DNA of 64,000 nt from Streptomyces sp. TRM68416. Its GTDB lineage: Bacteria > Actinomycetota > Actinomycetes > Streptomycetales > Streptomycetaceae. The position numbers and the translations under genes are program-made. Numbering within the stretch: the stretch's first letter is position 1; the number at the start of each line of letters is the position of its first letter. Under the pieces are notes generated by a model. That model worked only from the letters and a program-made list of their open reading frames with translations. It did not search any database and was not told where the DNA came from. The DNA is taken from positions 216,655 to 280,654 of the forward strand of contig NZ_JACVWU010000010.1 in assembly GCF_014596915.1 (NCBI RefSeq), in the 5' to 3' direction. Positions 9,673 through 18,270 of this stretch are shown here, piece after piece.

Positions 9673-10634
9673 CGGTTCTGCTCCTTGCTGTTCTTGCCGA
9701 GCCGCTCCACCGTTCCGCCGAGGAGGCGCCGGAAGGGCGAGACGTGCCCGGCGCGGGTGGTCCCGCGGCCGTAGCGCCGCTCCAGCCAGGCCTGGGGCAC
9801 GCTGAGGAGGGTGACGAGGGTCAGGTACCAGATGCTGGCCACGACCAGCATGGGGATGACCTGGTAGTTCTGGGCGTACACGTCCTGGATGTTCGACATC
9901 AGGTCGTGGGCGGAGATGACCGAGACGAGCGCGGTCATCTTGAGCATGTTGATGGTCTCGTTGCCCATCGGCGGGATGATCACGCGCATGGCCTGCGGCA
10001 GGACGACCCGGCGCATCGTGAGCGCGGGCCGCATGCCCAACGAGTGGGCGGCCTCCGCCTGGCCGGGGTCGACGGACTGGATGCCGGCGCGGACGATCTC
10101 CGAGGCGTAGGCCGCCTCGTTCAGGCCGAGGGCCAGGAGGGCCGCGATCGCCGGTGTCAGCAGCGCGTTGGTCTCGGCCTGGAAGAACGTGATGTCGGTG
10201 AAGGGGATGCCGATCTTGACGTACTGGTAGAGCGCGGCGGCGTAGCCCCAGAAGATGATCTGGACGAGTAGCGGGGTGCCGCGGAAGACCCAGACGAACG
10301 CGTTGGCGAGTCCGTACAGCACGGGGCTGGACGAGAGCCGCATGACGGCGATCAGCGTGCCGAGGGCCAGACCGAGCAGCATGGCGGCGGCGGTGAGCCA
10401 GAGCGTCGTCGCAAGACCGTCGAAGATGAGGTCGGCGAAGAGGTAGTCACCGACTACGTCCCAGCGCAGGTTGTCGTTCTTGGCGAGGGAGCCGATCAGT
10501 CCGACGAGGGCGAGGACCGAGGCGACGGCCGCGATCCAGCGCGCGTAGTTGCGGACGGGGACGATCTCGAGTTCCCCGGTGGGGGGCTGGTCCGTGGTGG
10601 TGGTGCTCTGCGGGACCTTGGTCGTGCCGGCCAT
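9669..10634 (-). CDS. Polar amino-acid ABC transporter, permease
   Basis: A 321-residue membrane protein. The open frame extends further upstream, but the ATG at 10634 comes two bases after the stop of the binding-protein gene and gives a sensible N-terminus (MAGTTKVPQ). The cytoplasmic EAA loop (EAAHSLGMRPALTMRRVVLPQA) and the His/Glu/Gln permease pattern are present, with about five to six membrane spans. FVWVFRGTPLLVQI is typical of GlnP-type permeases. A 40-residue Thr/Pro-rich cytoplasmic N-tail precedes the first span. Confidence 0.9.
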
Positions 10635-10636
10635 CT

Positions 10637-11575
10637 TCAGTCCACCGCCGCGTTCTTGGTGGCTTCCTTCACCGCGATGGACGGGACGCCGTACTTGTCG
10701 TAGATCTTGATCAGGGTGCCGTCGTCGATGAGGGACTGCAGCGCCTTCTGGATGGCGTCCGTCAGCTCGGGCAGCTGCTTGCTGACCGCGATGCCGTTGG
10801 GCGAGGCGTTGTAGCCGCCCGGGGCCGCGGGGTCCTCGACGAGGTCGAAGGCCTTGCCGCTGTCGGCCGTCTTGGCGACCCAGCCGGCGGCCGGCTTGGT
10901 CAGCACCTGGGCGATCACCTTGCCGGAGCGCAGCGCGAGCTGGGCGTCGGAGTCCTTGGGGAAAGTCTGGATGTCGATCGTGCCCTTGCCCGCGCCGGAA
11001 CAGGCGGCCTGGTGGGACTTGAGCAGGTCGAGCTGGTTGGTCGCGGCCTGGACGGCGACCTTCCGTCCGCACAGGTCGTCGAGGGTGGTCACCTTCGCAG
11101 GGTTGCCGTCGCCGACGAGGATGCCGGAGCCGGACTGGGAGTAGTCGACGAAGTCGACGACCTTCTGGCGCTCCTTGTTGTCCGTGATCGCGGACATCGC
11201 CACGTCGAACTTGCCGGCCTGGATGGCGGGGACGATGCCGTCGAACTTCTGGGGGGAGAAGGCGAAGGTCACGCCGAGCTTGGCGCCGAGGGCCTGGCCG
11301 AGGTCGTAGTCCAGACCGGTCAGCTCGGTCTCGCCCTCCTTCACGTACATCTCGAAGGGCGGGTACGGCACGTCCGTCGCGACGCGCACCTCGCCGGCCT
11401 TCTTGATCTTCTCGGGGAGCAGGTCGTGCAGCTTCTGGTCCTTCACGATCTCCACGCCGCCGATGACGACCTTGCCCGACGGGGCGGCGGGCTCGTCACC
11501 GCCGCAGGCCGACAGGGACAGGAGCAGGGTCGCCGCGACGGCGGCGGCCGCGGGGCGCGCGATAGGAGCGTTCAT
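10637..11575 (-). CDS. Amino-acid ABC transporter substrate-binding lipoprotein
   Basis: A 312-residue lipoprotein. I chose the ATG at 11575 because it gives a signal peptide with lipobox LSAC (Cys 24) and follows GAGAGG. The mature chain holds the SBP_bac_3 pattern: VRVATDVPYPPFEMYV, LTGLDYDLGQALGAKLGV, FDGIVPAIQAGKFDVAMSAI, and a conserved YNASPNGIAVSK late. Ligands of this family include Glu, Asp, Gln, Arg and short peptides; the aspartate-related neighbours favour acidic ligands, which is inference. It is the first gene of the minus-strand operon and is transcribed from the divergent 11.6-11.9 kb promoter region. Confidence 0.9.
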   Translation of the reverse strand: MNAPIARPAAAAVAATLLLSLSACGGDEPAAPSGKVVIGGVEIVKDQKLHDLLPEKIKKAGEVRVATDVPYPPFEMYVKEGETELTGLDYDLGQALGAKLGVTFAFSPQKFDGIVPAIQAGKFDVAMSAITDNKERQKVVDFVDYSQSGSGILVGDGNPAKVTTLDDLCGRKVAVQAATNQLDLLKSHQAACSGAGKGTIDIQTFPKDSDAQLALRSGKVIAQVLTKPAAGWVAKTADSGKAFDLVEDPAAPGGYNASPNGIAVSKQLPELTDAIQKALQSLIDDGTLIKIYDKYGVPSIAVKEATKNAAVD

Positions 11576-11884
11576 CGCCTGGAACCTCTCGGTGGTTATC
11601 TGCCGACGGAGTCTGACCGCCCGGCACTGCTGCGAAATTACAGAGGAACCCATGCGATGGCTAGATGTAAGTCCCATTACGTTCATGTAACGAGAGTTCC
11701 GGCCTTGCTACTGGGGTGATTTGGGCATTTTTGACGCACCCTCGTGGCTCAATCCCGGCGGTTGCGGCGCTGCCCCGGACTTACATCTTCCCCATCAAAA
11801 CCATTACTTGTATGTTCCGCTACCAATCCCGCAGCCCTCGTCCGACGGCCGCGGCATCGGATCAGCCCCTTTCCAGGAGTACAC
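11576..11884. promoter_or_regulatory. Divergent promoter and operator region
   Basis: This 309-base gap separates the binding-protein gene (minus) from the second S51 gene (plus). It holds AGATGTAAGTCC at 11663-11674 and its exact reverse complement at 11777-11788. ATGTAA and TTAC half-sites recur between 11665 and 11689 (ATGTAA-N6-TTACGT and TTAC-N6-GTAA), and another CCATTAC lies at 11801-11807. It is noticeably AT-richer than its surroundings. I cannot assign -10/-35 boxes with confidence. Confidence 0.55.
11665..11681 (+). promoter_or_regulatory. Candidate RpiR operator, copy in the divergent promoter
   Basis: ATGTAAGTCCCATTACG forms an imperfect dyad (TGTAA-N6-TTACG). It matches the minus-strand sequence at 5165-5181 upstream of the RpiR gene at 14 of 17 bases. 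It lies about 90 bases upstream of the lipoprotein start. Confidence 0.45.
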
Positions 11885-13324
11885 ATGACACACCGCCCCT
11901 TCACGCCCCCGGCAGCGGCCGCCGTCGTCCTCACCGCGATGGCCTCCGTGCTGATGGCCCATCAGCCGGCGCAGGCGGCGGCCGACCGCATCCGGCTCGG
12001 CAGCGCGTCCGACGTCAGCCGCAGCACGTGGAACGGTCCGGCGTTCACGATGAACGGAGCCGGCGGCATCGTGACGGCCTCGATGACCCGGGCCATCGAC
12101 GAGATCCGCGGCGGCACGGGTAGCCTCGACGTGGTCGTCGTGGCCGGTTCAGCGCCGACGTCGGGCAGCAAGACTCCGGAGTGCGACACGATCACGGGGC
12201 TGACCGGCGTCAACTCCTGTACGACGTGGACGCTGACGACGGCGTCCGACGGCAACAACAGCCAGATAAACACCGACGTCCGCAACGCCGAATTCGTCTA
12301 CTTCGCCGGCGGCGACCAGTGCCGCTACGCCGCCTGGAAGGGCACCGCCCTGGAGGCCTCCGTCGAGTCGGTCGTCGCCAAGGGCGGCGGTTCCGGCGGC
12401 GGCAGCGCGGGGCACCACATCAACAGCCCGATCGTCTACGACGCCTGCAACGGCAGCGTCACCAGCGCGGAGGCCCTCGCCAACCCGTACGACCGGTACA
12501 TCAGCTTCACCACCGGCATGTTCGAGTGGGCGAACTACGGAGCCGTCATCAACGACTCCCACTTCGTGACCCGCGACCGCATGGGCCGCACCATGTCCTT
12601 CCTGGCGCGCGCCGTGAAGGACGGCCTCGCACCGGGCGGCTCCGCCTGGGGCGTCGGCGTGGAGGAGGGCGGCGGGTCGCTGTTCCTCGACCGCAACGGC
12701 ATGGCGACGCAGTACGGCAAGGACGCCTACGTCGTCCTCGCCGACCATCAGCCGGAGCAGGCCGTCGGCAGGAAGCCGCTCACCTACAGCGGCTTCAAGA
12801 TCTGGCGTCTGAGACCGGGCTCCACCTTCGACTTCAAGAACCGCCCCACCTGCGGCTACTACCTGCGCAGCGTCACGGACGGCGTGACCGACGCCAACCT
12901 CTACAACGGGACGCCCCTGACCGACTGCGGCACCCAGGGCGGCGGCGGGTCCACGGTCGCGGAGAGCGAGCCCAACGACACGCGTGACACGGCCGACGAC
13001 GCCACCGCGCTCGCCTCGCCCGGCACCCTCACGGGCAGCATGAAGTCGACGAGCGACCGCGACTACTTCAAGGTCTCCGTGGCGGCCGGTCAGACCGTCT
13101 CGGTGAACTGCGCCGTGCCCACCGCCTACGACGCCGACGTGTACTGGCTCGACGCGAACGGCAGTACCCTGACCCGCTCCGTGAACGACGGGGCGGGCAC
13201 CGACGAGTCCCTGTCGTTCACCAGGACCGCGACCGGAACGGGCACCGGCACCTACTACCTCGACGTGGAGGCCTACAGGGGCTCCGGCACGGCCACCTAC
13301 GCCTGCACCCTCACCAGAAGCTGA
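11885..13324 (+). CDS. Secreted S51 (cyanophycinase-like) protein with C-terminal PPC domain
   Basis: A 479-residue protein starting at an ATG preceded by CAGGAG. Residues 1-32 are a signal peptide (ending PAQAAA). The S51-like core follows: IRLGSASDVSRSTW, ASMTRAIDEIRGGTG, FVYFAGGDQCRY, and the nucleophile motif GGGSAGHH with Ser 174. Residues about 380-478 form a bacterial pre-peptidase C-terminal (PPC) beta-sandwich, opening ESEPNDTRDTADDATAL. Paired cysteines suggest disulfides. It is divergent from the amino-acid importer operon and shares its operator-rich promoter. Compared with the other S51 gene here it has extra Cys and a PPC tail, so substrate or localisation probably differs. Confidence 0.75.
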   Translation: MTHRPFTPPAAAAVVLTAMASVLMAHQPAQAAADRIRLGSASDVSRSTWNGPAFTMNGAGGIVTASMTRAIDEIRGGTGSLDVVVVAGSAPTSGSKTPECDTITGLTGVNSCTTWTLTTASDGNNSQINTDVRNAEFVYFAGGDQCRYAAWKGTALEASVESVVAKGGGSGGGSAGHHINSPIVYDACNGSVTSAEALANPYDRYISFTTGMFEWANYGAVINDSHFVTRDRMGRTMSFLARAVKDGLAPGGSAWGVGVEEGGGSLFLDRNGMATQYGKDAYVVLADHQPEQAVGRKPLTYSGFKIWRLRPGSTFDFKNRPTCGYYLRSVTDGVTDANLYNGTPLTDCGTQGGGGSTVAESEPNDTRDTADDATALASPGTLTGSMKSTSDRDYFKVSVAAGQTVSVNCAVPTAYDADVYWLDANGSTLTRSVNDGAGTDESLSFTRTATGTGTGTYYLDVEAYRGSGTATYACTLTRS

Positions 13325-13329
13325 CGCCC

Positions 13330-13352
13330 CCCGCGGGGCCCCGCCCCGCGGG
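13330..13352. terminator. Hairpin terminator between convergent S51 and aspA genes
   Basis: CCCGCGGGG, loop CCCCG, CCCCGCGGG: a perfect 9-bp GC stem starting six bases after the S51 stop codon. Confidence 0.7.
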
Positions 13353-13414
13353 CATCCCGTTCCGCACCTGACGTACCGCACGTGAGGTCCCGGCCGGGAC
13401 TCCGCCTCGCCGGA

Positions 13415-14803
13415 CTACCACGTGCGGGCAAGGCGCCACGGGTCGAGCAGCTCGTCGAGTTCTCCTTCGGTCAGCAGCCCGTCACGGGCCGCCAGCTCGC
13501 GGACAGGCACCCCCGACGTGCGGCACTCCCTGGCCAGGGCTGTGGACCGCTGGTAGCCGATGACCGGATTCAGCGCGGTGGCGAGGCCGGCGCTCCGCTC
13601 CACCAGGGCGCGCAGGCGCTCCTCGTCGGCCTCGATGCCGAGGACGCAGCGCTCGGCCAGGATCCGACAGGCGGCGGTGAGCCGGTTCGCCGAATTGAGC
13701 AGGTGGTGGACCATCAGGGGTTCGAAGGCGTTCAGCTGGAGCTGCCCCGCCTGGGCCGCCGCGCAGACGGCGGCGTCCGCGCCGAGGACATCGAAGCAGA
13801 CCTGGTTCACGGCCTCGGGCATCACCGGATTCACCTTGCCCGGCATGATGCTCGACCCCGCCTGGAGCTCCGGCAGCCGGATCTCGCCGAGGCCCGCCCC
13901 GGGACCCGAGGCGAGCAGCCTGAGATCGTTGCAGATCTTGGACAGTCGTACGGCGAACTGGCGGAGGGCGCCGGAGAGCCGGACGAATCCGCCGATGCCC
14001 TGCGTGCTCTCCACCAGGTCTCGGGCGGGCCGGACCGGCACGGACGCGACGGTTTCGAGGTGGGTGACGGCCAGCCGGGCGAAGCCCTCGTCCGCGTTGA
14101 GCCCGGTGCCGATCGCCGTGCCCCCCAGGTTCACCTCCAGGAGGGAGGCGGCGGCCAGGCCGATGAGGTCGGCGTCGTCCCGTACGGTGAGGGCGAACGC
14201 GTCGAACTCCCGGCCCAGCGTCATCGGCACGGCGTCCTGGAGCTGGGTGCGCCCGAGCTTCACCGTCTTCGCGAAGTGCCCGCCCCGGTCGCCGAAGGCG
14301 TCGCGCAGCACGGTCATCGCGTCGAGCAGCCGGCCCGCGGAGGCGTACACCGCCAGCTTGGCCGCCGTGGGATACACGTCGTTGGTGCTCTGGGAGCGGT
14401 TCACGTCGTCGTTGGGGTGCAGGTGCTCGTAGCGGCCGCGCGGGTGGCCCAGGATTTCGAGTGCCCGGTTGGCGACGACCTCGTTGGCGTTCATGTTGGC
14501 CGAGGTGCCCGCGCCGCCCTGGAAGACGTCCACGACGAACTGGTCGTGGAGGCGGCCCGTGCGGATCTCGCGGCATGCCGCCACGACCGCCTGGGCCCGC
14601 TCCTCGGGAAGGGCCCCCAGCTCCAGGTGGGCCAGCGCGGACGCCTCCTTCACCGCGGCGAGCGCGACGACGAGTTCGGGGTGCGACGAGAGCGGTATGC
14701 CCGTGAGGGGGAAGTTCTCCAGCGCGCGCAGGGTGTGAATGCCCCAGTACACGTCGTCCGGCACTTCTCGCACACCGATGAGATCGCGCTCTTCGCGTCG
14801 CAT
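13415..14803 (-). CDS. aspA: Aspartate ammonia-lyase
   Basis: A 462-residue member of the fumarase/aspartase family that deaminates L-aspartate to fumarate and ammonia. The C-terminal signature GSSIMPGKVNP near residue 316 holds the catalytic loop serine. GGAGTSANMNANEV near 97 and the RSQSTNDVYPTA motif match aspartase rather than fumarase, as does the EERDLIGVREVPDDVYWG start. It lies beside the S51 enzymes and peptidase, so it could funnel released aspartate into the TCA cycle. There is no other gene in its transcription unit. Confidence 0.92.
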   Translation of the reverse strand: MRREERDLIGVREVPDDVYWGIHTLRALENFPLTGIPLSSHPELVVALAAVKEASALAHLELGALPEERAQAVVAACREIRTGRLHDQFVVDVFQGGAGTSANMNANEVVANRALEILGHPRGRYEHLHPNDDVNRSQSTNDVYPTAAKLAVYASAGRLLDAMTVLRDAFGDRGGHFAKTVKLGRTQLQDAVPMTLGREFDAFALTVRDDADLIGLAAASLLEVNLGGTAIGTGLNADEGFARLAVTHLETVASVPVRPARDLVESTQGIGGFVRLSGALRQFAVRLSKICNDLRLLASGPGAGLGEIRLPELQAGSSIMPGKVNPVMPEAVNQVCFDVLGADAAVCAAAQAGQLQLNAFEPLMVHHLLNSANRLTAACRILAERCVLGIEADEERLRALVERSAGLATALNPVIGYQRSTALARECRTSGVPVRELAARDGLLTEGELDELLDPWRLARTW

Positions 14804-14948
14804 GTCCGCCCCTCACTGTCGGTACAGGCGACTCGCACGCCACCCGCCATGAAGTATCGAGCATTACAGATCAGGCATGCAACCGCTTCTTCGAATCATT
14901 TGTTACGACACAAGGCGCACCTCGACGACCGCACCGGGCCGCCGCAGG

Positions 14949-15680
14949 TCACCCGGCGTAGGTACCCCGGACGAGGCTTTCACCGGAGTGGTCGGGTTTG
15001 CCGTTGTACGGCTGGACGGAGACGTCCACGACGGAGTACTCGCGCAAGTCGATGGTGTCCGGGACCGGCAGAACGGCGCGGCCGTCGGGGCCGAGGACAC
15101 CCATCGAGACGAGTTTCGTGTGGCTGCTGTCCATCAGCCACACCTCGAAGTAGCCGGAATTCTCGGGCAGCCCCTTCACGGTGATCTCAAGGGACCGCCG
15201 CCCGCTGTCGTTCGTCAGTCCGGCGAAACCGGCCGAGCCGGTGCGCAAGGTCTGGAGGCGCTTCCCTTCGGCGACGGTGCTCACCCGGGCGGTCTCGCTC
15301 CGGGTCATCCACCAGGTGATCGCGCTTCCCGCCGCAGCGCCGAGGAGGGCGGCGCACGCCGCGAGGGCGACGGCGAAGCGGCCGAAGCGCCGTGGCGCCC
15401 GGGGGCGGGGTTGGGCCGCAGGGGCGGGCGCGGGCGGGCGCAGGGGGGCGACCGCACGGCTCTGGAGGCGGAGTTCGGCGGCGATGGCGTCCCACGTATC
15501 GTCCGGCGGGGCGATCAGCTCACCGTCCGGGGGGACGCCGGGCGACGCGGCGACGACACGGCGCAGGCTCTCGAACTCGCGGCGGCAGGCGTCGCATTCG
15601 TTCAGGTGGAGGGAGGCCGAGGGGTCGGTTTCCTCTCCGAGGGCCATCATCGCCAGCGTCTCTTCATCGGTGTGCTTCAC
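14949..15680 (-). CDS. Anti-sigma factor, RskA-like with zinc-binding anti-sigma domain
   Basis: A 243-residue single-pass membrane protein. The N-terminal cytoplasmic ZAS-like motif has His 25, Cys 29 and Cys 32 (HLNECDAC). A single membrane span lies near residues 95-118 (FAVALAACAALLGAAAGSAI). The extracytoplasmic part is an RskA domain (LEITVKGLPENSGYFEVWLMD, then LREYSVVDVSVQP). Its start lies 17 bases inside the 3' end of the sigma factor gene, so the two are co-translated. It should hold the sigma factor at the membrane until a cell-surface signal triggers proteolysis. Confidence 0.9.
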   Translation of the reverse strand: MKHTDEETLAMMALGEETDPSASLHLNECDACRREFESLRRVVAASPGVPPDGELIAPPDDTWDAIAAELRLQSRAVAPLRPPAPAPAAQPRPRAPRRFGRFAVALAACAALLGAAAGSAITWWMTRSETARVSTVAEGKRLQTLRTGSAGFAGLTNDSGRRSLEITVKGLPENSGYFEVWLMDSSHTKLVSMGVLGPDGRAVLPVPDTIDLREYSVVDVSVQPYNGKPDHSGESLVRGTYAG

Positions 15681-16272
15681 CGTCCACCTCCAACCGCTTC
15701 TTGAGACGCATCAGACCACGCCGTGTGTGCGTTTTCACCGTTCCGAGCGGAAGTCCGGTGCGCTCGGCGATCTGGGACTGGGACAGGTCCTCGTAGAAGG
15801 CCATCCTGAGCACGATTCGCTGGTGGTCGGTGAGTTCTTCCATCTCCCGCGTCAGCACGACGTAGTCCACCACCGACTCGGCCGCGAGGGCCGACGGCTG
15901 GGCCGAGCCGGCCAGCGAGGCGAGGGCTTCGATGTCCCGTGCGTCGCGCGAGCGGCGGGTGAGCGCGTCGGCCACCTTCTTGTGGGTGATGCCCAGCAGC
16001 CAGGTCTTGAGCGCTCCGCGCCGCGGGTCGAAGTTCTCGCGGCTCCGCCACGCCCCGACGAACACCTGCTGGGTGACGTCCTTCGCCTCCTCCGCGTCCC
16101 CGAGCTTGCGCGCAGCGACCGTGTGGACGAGGGCGCCCCATCGGCGGTACGCCTCTTCGAGGGAGGACTCGTCGCCTTCGGCGAACCCTTCGCCGAGTCT
16201 GTCCTCCGGCATCGCGGTCGGGGCCGGGGCACCGGCCGGGAGGACCCGGGCTCCGCTCCACCTGGCGGTCAT
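15664..16272 (-). CDS. ECF RNA polymerase sigma factor (SigK-like)
   Basis: A 202-residue sigma factor. The ATG at 16272 overlaps the sortase stop (ATGA), which fixes the start. Region 2 spans about residues 35-105 (LVHTVAARKLGDAEEAKDVT, FDPRRGALKTWLLGITHKKV). Region 4 spans about 140-195 (LTDHQRIVLRMAFYEDLSQ, ERTGLPLGTVKTHTRRGLMR). The pairing with an RskA anti-sigma is the SigK arrangement of actinobacteria. It likely controls this operon and other surface-protein genes. Confidence 0.92.
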   Translation of the reverse strand: MTARWSGARVLPAGAPAPTAMPEDRLGEGFAEGDESSLEEAYRRWGALVHTVAARKLGDAEEAKDVTQQVFVGAWRSRENFDPRRGALKTWLLGITHKKVADALTRRSRDARDIEALASLAGSAQPSALAAESVVDYVVLTREMEELTDHQRIVLRMAFYEDLSQSQIAERTGLPLGTVKTHTRRGLMRLKKRLEVDGEAHR

Positions 16273-16955
16273 CGGGGCACCTCCACGGCCGTGACGACGA
16301 GGTTGTTCTGGTAGCCGCCCCTGTCGGGCAGGTAGGGGCCGGCGCACGTGACGAGGTTCAGTACCGCGGGCCCGTCCCGGTCGAAGACCGCGCTGCTCAC
16401 CAGGGCCGCCTTGCCGAGGGTGCGGCGAGCGGTGATCTCGTACGTGAGGGTGGTGCCGTCGTCGCGCGCCACCCGCACCCGGTCGCCCTGCCGGACCTCG
16501 GTCAAACCGAACAGCACACCGAGGCCCAGGCCCTTCGCGTCGACGTGCCCGACGACGACCGAGGAGCCCCGGTCGGCCCCCGGAGCGGGTGAGTAGCGGT
16601 ACCAGCCCACCCGGTCCGGATCCTTCGGGACCTCCATCTGCCCGTCGTCGGCGACGCCCACCGGGTCGATCGGGGCCCGGAGGCCCAGCCGGGGGATCAC
16701 GAGCTCGCGCGGCGCCGGGACGGTGGACGCGGCCGGAGCGGCCGGGCCCGCGGCAGTGCGGGAGGGCGCGGGGCTCGCGGTCTGCTGCGTCTTCGGTGCA
16801 GCGGTGGCGGTCGGCGCGGTCCCGAAGTCGCCGGTACCGGCGGCACGGTCGGCCCGGGCACCGGCCAGGAGGAGCGCCGCCACGGCGAGGACGATGCCGA
16901 AGAGAGCCATGACGGCACCGAGGAAGGTGCGGCGTTGCGCGCGGGCCGTGCCCAT
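16269..16955 (-). CDS. Class F sortase
   Basis: A 228-residue membrane-anchored transpeptidase. A signal anchor lies at residues 12-35. A Pro/Ala/Thr-rich linker to about 80 is followed by the sortase barrel. The catalytic triad reads His 137 (VVGHVDA), Cys 204 (LVTCAG) and Arg 212 (in DRGGYQNNLVV). Short, late-Cys sortases of this type are class F. The gene lies between a surface-type protein gene and the sigma factor, overlapping the latter by four bases. It is expected to attach a surface protein to peptidoglycan; the DUF4397 protein is the nearest candidate. Confidence 0.9.
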   Translation of the reverse strand: MGTARAQRRTFLGAVMALFGIVLAVAALLLAGARADRAAGTGDFGTAPTATAAPKTQQTASPAPSRTAAGPAAPAASTVPAPRELVIPRLGLRAPIDPVGVADDGQMEVPKDPDRVGWYRYSPAPGADRGSSVVVGHVDAKGLGLGVLFGLTEVRQGDRVRVARDDGTTLTYEITARRTLGKAALVSSAVFDRDGPAVLNLVTCAGPYLPDRGGYQNNLVVTAVEVPR

Positions 16956-16980
16956 GTCCGGCCTTTCCGGTGAGGCGGTC

Positions 16981-17019
16981 GTCCGGTGCGGTCAGCCACA
17001 CGGGCTGACCGCACCGGAC
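16981..17019 (-). terminator. Strong 17-bp hairpin between DUF4397 and sortase genes
   Basis: GTCCGGTGCGGTCAGCC, loop ACACG, then the perfect reverse complement. It lies 32 bases after the DUF4397 stop and 25 bases before the sortase start, inside an apparent operon. It could be a partial terminator or a 3' mRNA-stabilising structure giving more DUF4397 than sortase transcript. Confidence 0.65.
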
Positions 17020-17051
17020 AACCGACGGGAGTCGGGGCAGGTACTACCGGC

Positions 17052-17885
17052 TCAGGCGGCTTCGTGGCGGCGGCGCAGCAGGTAGCCGGAGGCGCCCAGC
17101 GCGACAAGTGCGCCCAGGGACAGGGCGCCCAGCACGCCTTCGTTGTGTGCGACCGCGGCCTCTCCGGTCTCCCCGGCGGGTACGCCGCTGGGCGCGGAGT
17201 GCATGCCGGTGATGCTCTGGGTCTTGAGCGCGAGGTTCTTGTCGGTGGCGCTGCCCCAGGCGTAGACGACGGTGTTGCCGCCCTCGGCCAGGTCCAGGGT
17301 CGCCGGACCGATCGCCACCGTGTCCGTACCGGCCAGGACGACGTCGGCGGAGACCGACCCGGCCGCCACCTCCCCCTTCGCCTCCTTCGGGTTCTCCAGG
17401 TTCTTGAAGACCGCGGTGCCGTCGGCGCGGACGTCCACCGCGGGGGCGGCGGCGACGTGGCGGACGGTCACCCGGGCCTTGCCGGCGGGAACCTTGGACG
17501 TGTCGTTGACGAAGGCGTCGAGTGCGGGCTTGCCGTCGGCGGTCAGATGGGCGACCAGCGTGGCGTCGGCCCCGGCGGGGACCTCGACCGTCTTCTCGAT
17601 GGCCGGGGTGCCCTTCGGGCCCTCGCCGTCCTTGAAGACCTTGATGTCGTAGGAGCCCGGGTCCAGCTTCAGCGGGTCGGTGAGCGTGCCCGGGGCGAAG
17701 TCGGGGAGCAACTCCTTGTCACCCGCGTAGACGTCCACGGTCAGGCCGGGAACACCGTGGAACACCGACACCGTGGCCTGCTCTCCGGCAGCCTGCGGCT
17801 GGGCGAACGCGGTAGCGGCGGCGGTGGCGGTCAGGGCGACGGCGATGCCGGCGGAGAGAACGGCACCAGCAGAACGAGTGTTCAT
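17052..17885 (-). CDS. DUF4397 surface protein with C-terminal anchor
   Basis: A 277-residue exported protein. The ATG at 17885 gives a standard signal peptide (ending TAFAQPQA). Two DUF4397 beta-sandwich repeats follow (ATVSVFHGVPGLTVDVYAG; ARVTVRHVAAAPAVDVRADG). The tail carries PAGETG, a short spacer, a hydrophobic span (GVLGALSLGALVALGASGYLL) and RRRHEAA. This is the layout of a cell-wall sorting signal, although PAGETG is not canonical LPXTG or LAXTG. Being upstream of a class F sortase in the same orientation makes it the likely substrate. Confidence 0.85.
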   Translation of the reverse strand: MNTRSAGAVLSAGIAVALTATAAATAFAQPQAAGEQATVSVFHGVPGLTVDVYAGDKELLPDFAPGTLTDPLKLDPGSYDIKVFKDGEGPKGTPAIEKTVEVPAGADATLVAHLTADGKPALDAFVNDTSKVPAGKARVTVRHVAAAPAVDVRADGTAVFKNLENPKEAKGEVAAGSVSADVVLAGTDTVAIGPATLDLAEGGNTVVYAWGSATDKNLALKTQSITGMHSAPSGVPAGETGEAAVAHNEGVLGALSLGALVALGASGYLLRRRHEAA

Positions 17886-18270
17886 GACGTTGATTCCGAT
17901 CGTCCGGTCGAGAAGGGTCTCGATCCCTCTGGGTGAGGAGGTATTCCGCCGACTCCTCCCGATCGGTTTCACCCGCACTCGAATCCCGTCGCGGAAACGG
18001 GCCGCCCACCCCCTGACGGCGGCACGCCCGTCCGCACGGCTTTCACCCTCCGTAAGGAACTTTCACCTGGTTGTCGCAGGTCGCGGTAGTGACGGAAGGT
18101 GTGGAAGCCTCTGCTCATGGTCACGGGAGAGCCGTCGGCCAGGATCGTCCGCCATCCGGTCGGGCGGTCTCACGGGGGGCCACCCCCTCGTACACGGTGT
18201 CGCGCGCGCCTCGCTCGGCAGGCGCAAGAAGGATCGGGGATCACACCAAGGACGATCCTGATCGGCTCGA
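17886..18270. other. Intergenic gap without a convincing gene
   Basis: This is 385 bases between the DUF4397 start and the YjbQ stop. Apart from the possible ECF promoter near 17943-17971 and a small dyad CTGATCG-GCT-CGATCAG overlapping the YjbQ stop (18258-18274), I see no coding or RNA feature. Open frames here lack good starts and codon bias. Confidence 0.5.
17943..17971 (-). promoter_or_regulatory. Possible ECF-type promoter of the DUF4397-sortase-sigma operon
   Basis: On the minus strand TGAAAC (17971-17966), a 16-base spacer and GCGGAAT (17949-17943) resemble an ECF -35 with the AAC core and a plausible -10. Placed about 60 bases upstream of the start, it could be the autoregulated promoter. 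This is weak evidence on sequence alone. Confidence 0.3.

Noticed and set aside
13387..13400. Palindrome GTCCCGGCCGGGAC downstream of aspA
   Set aside because: It is short, GC-rich and self-complementary with no loop; the better hairpin at 13330-13352 already explains termination.
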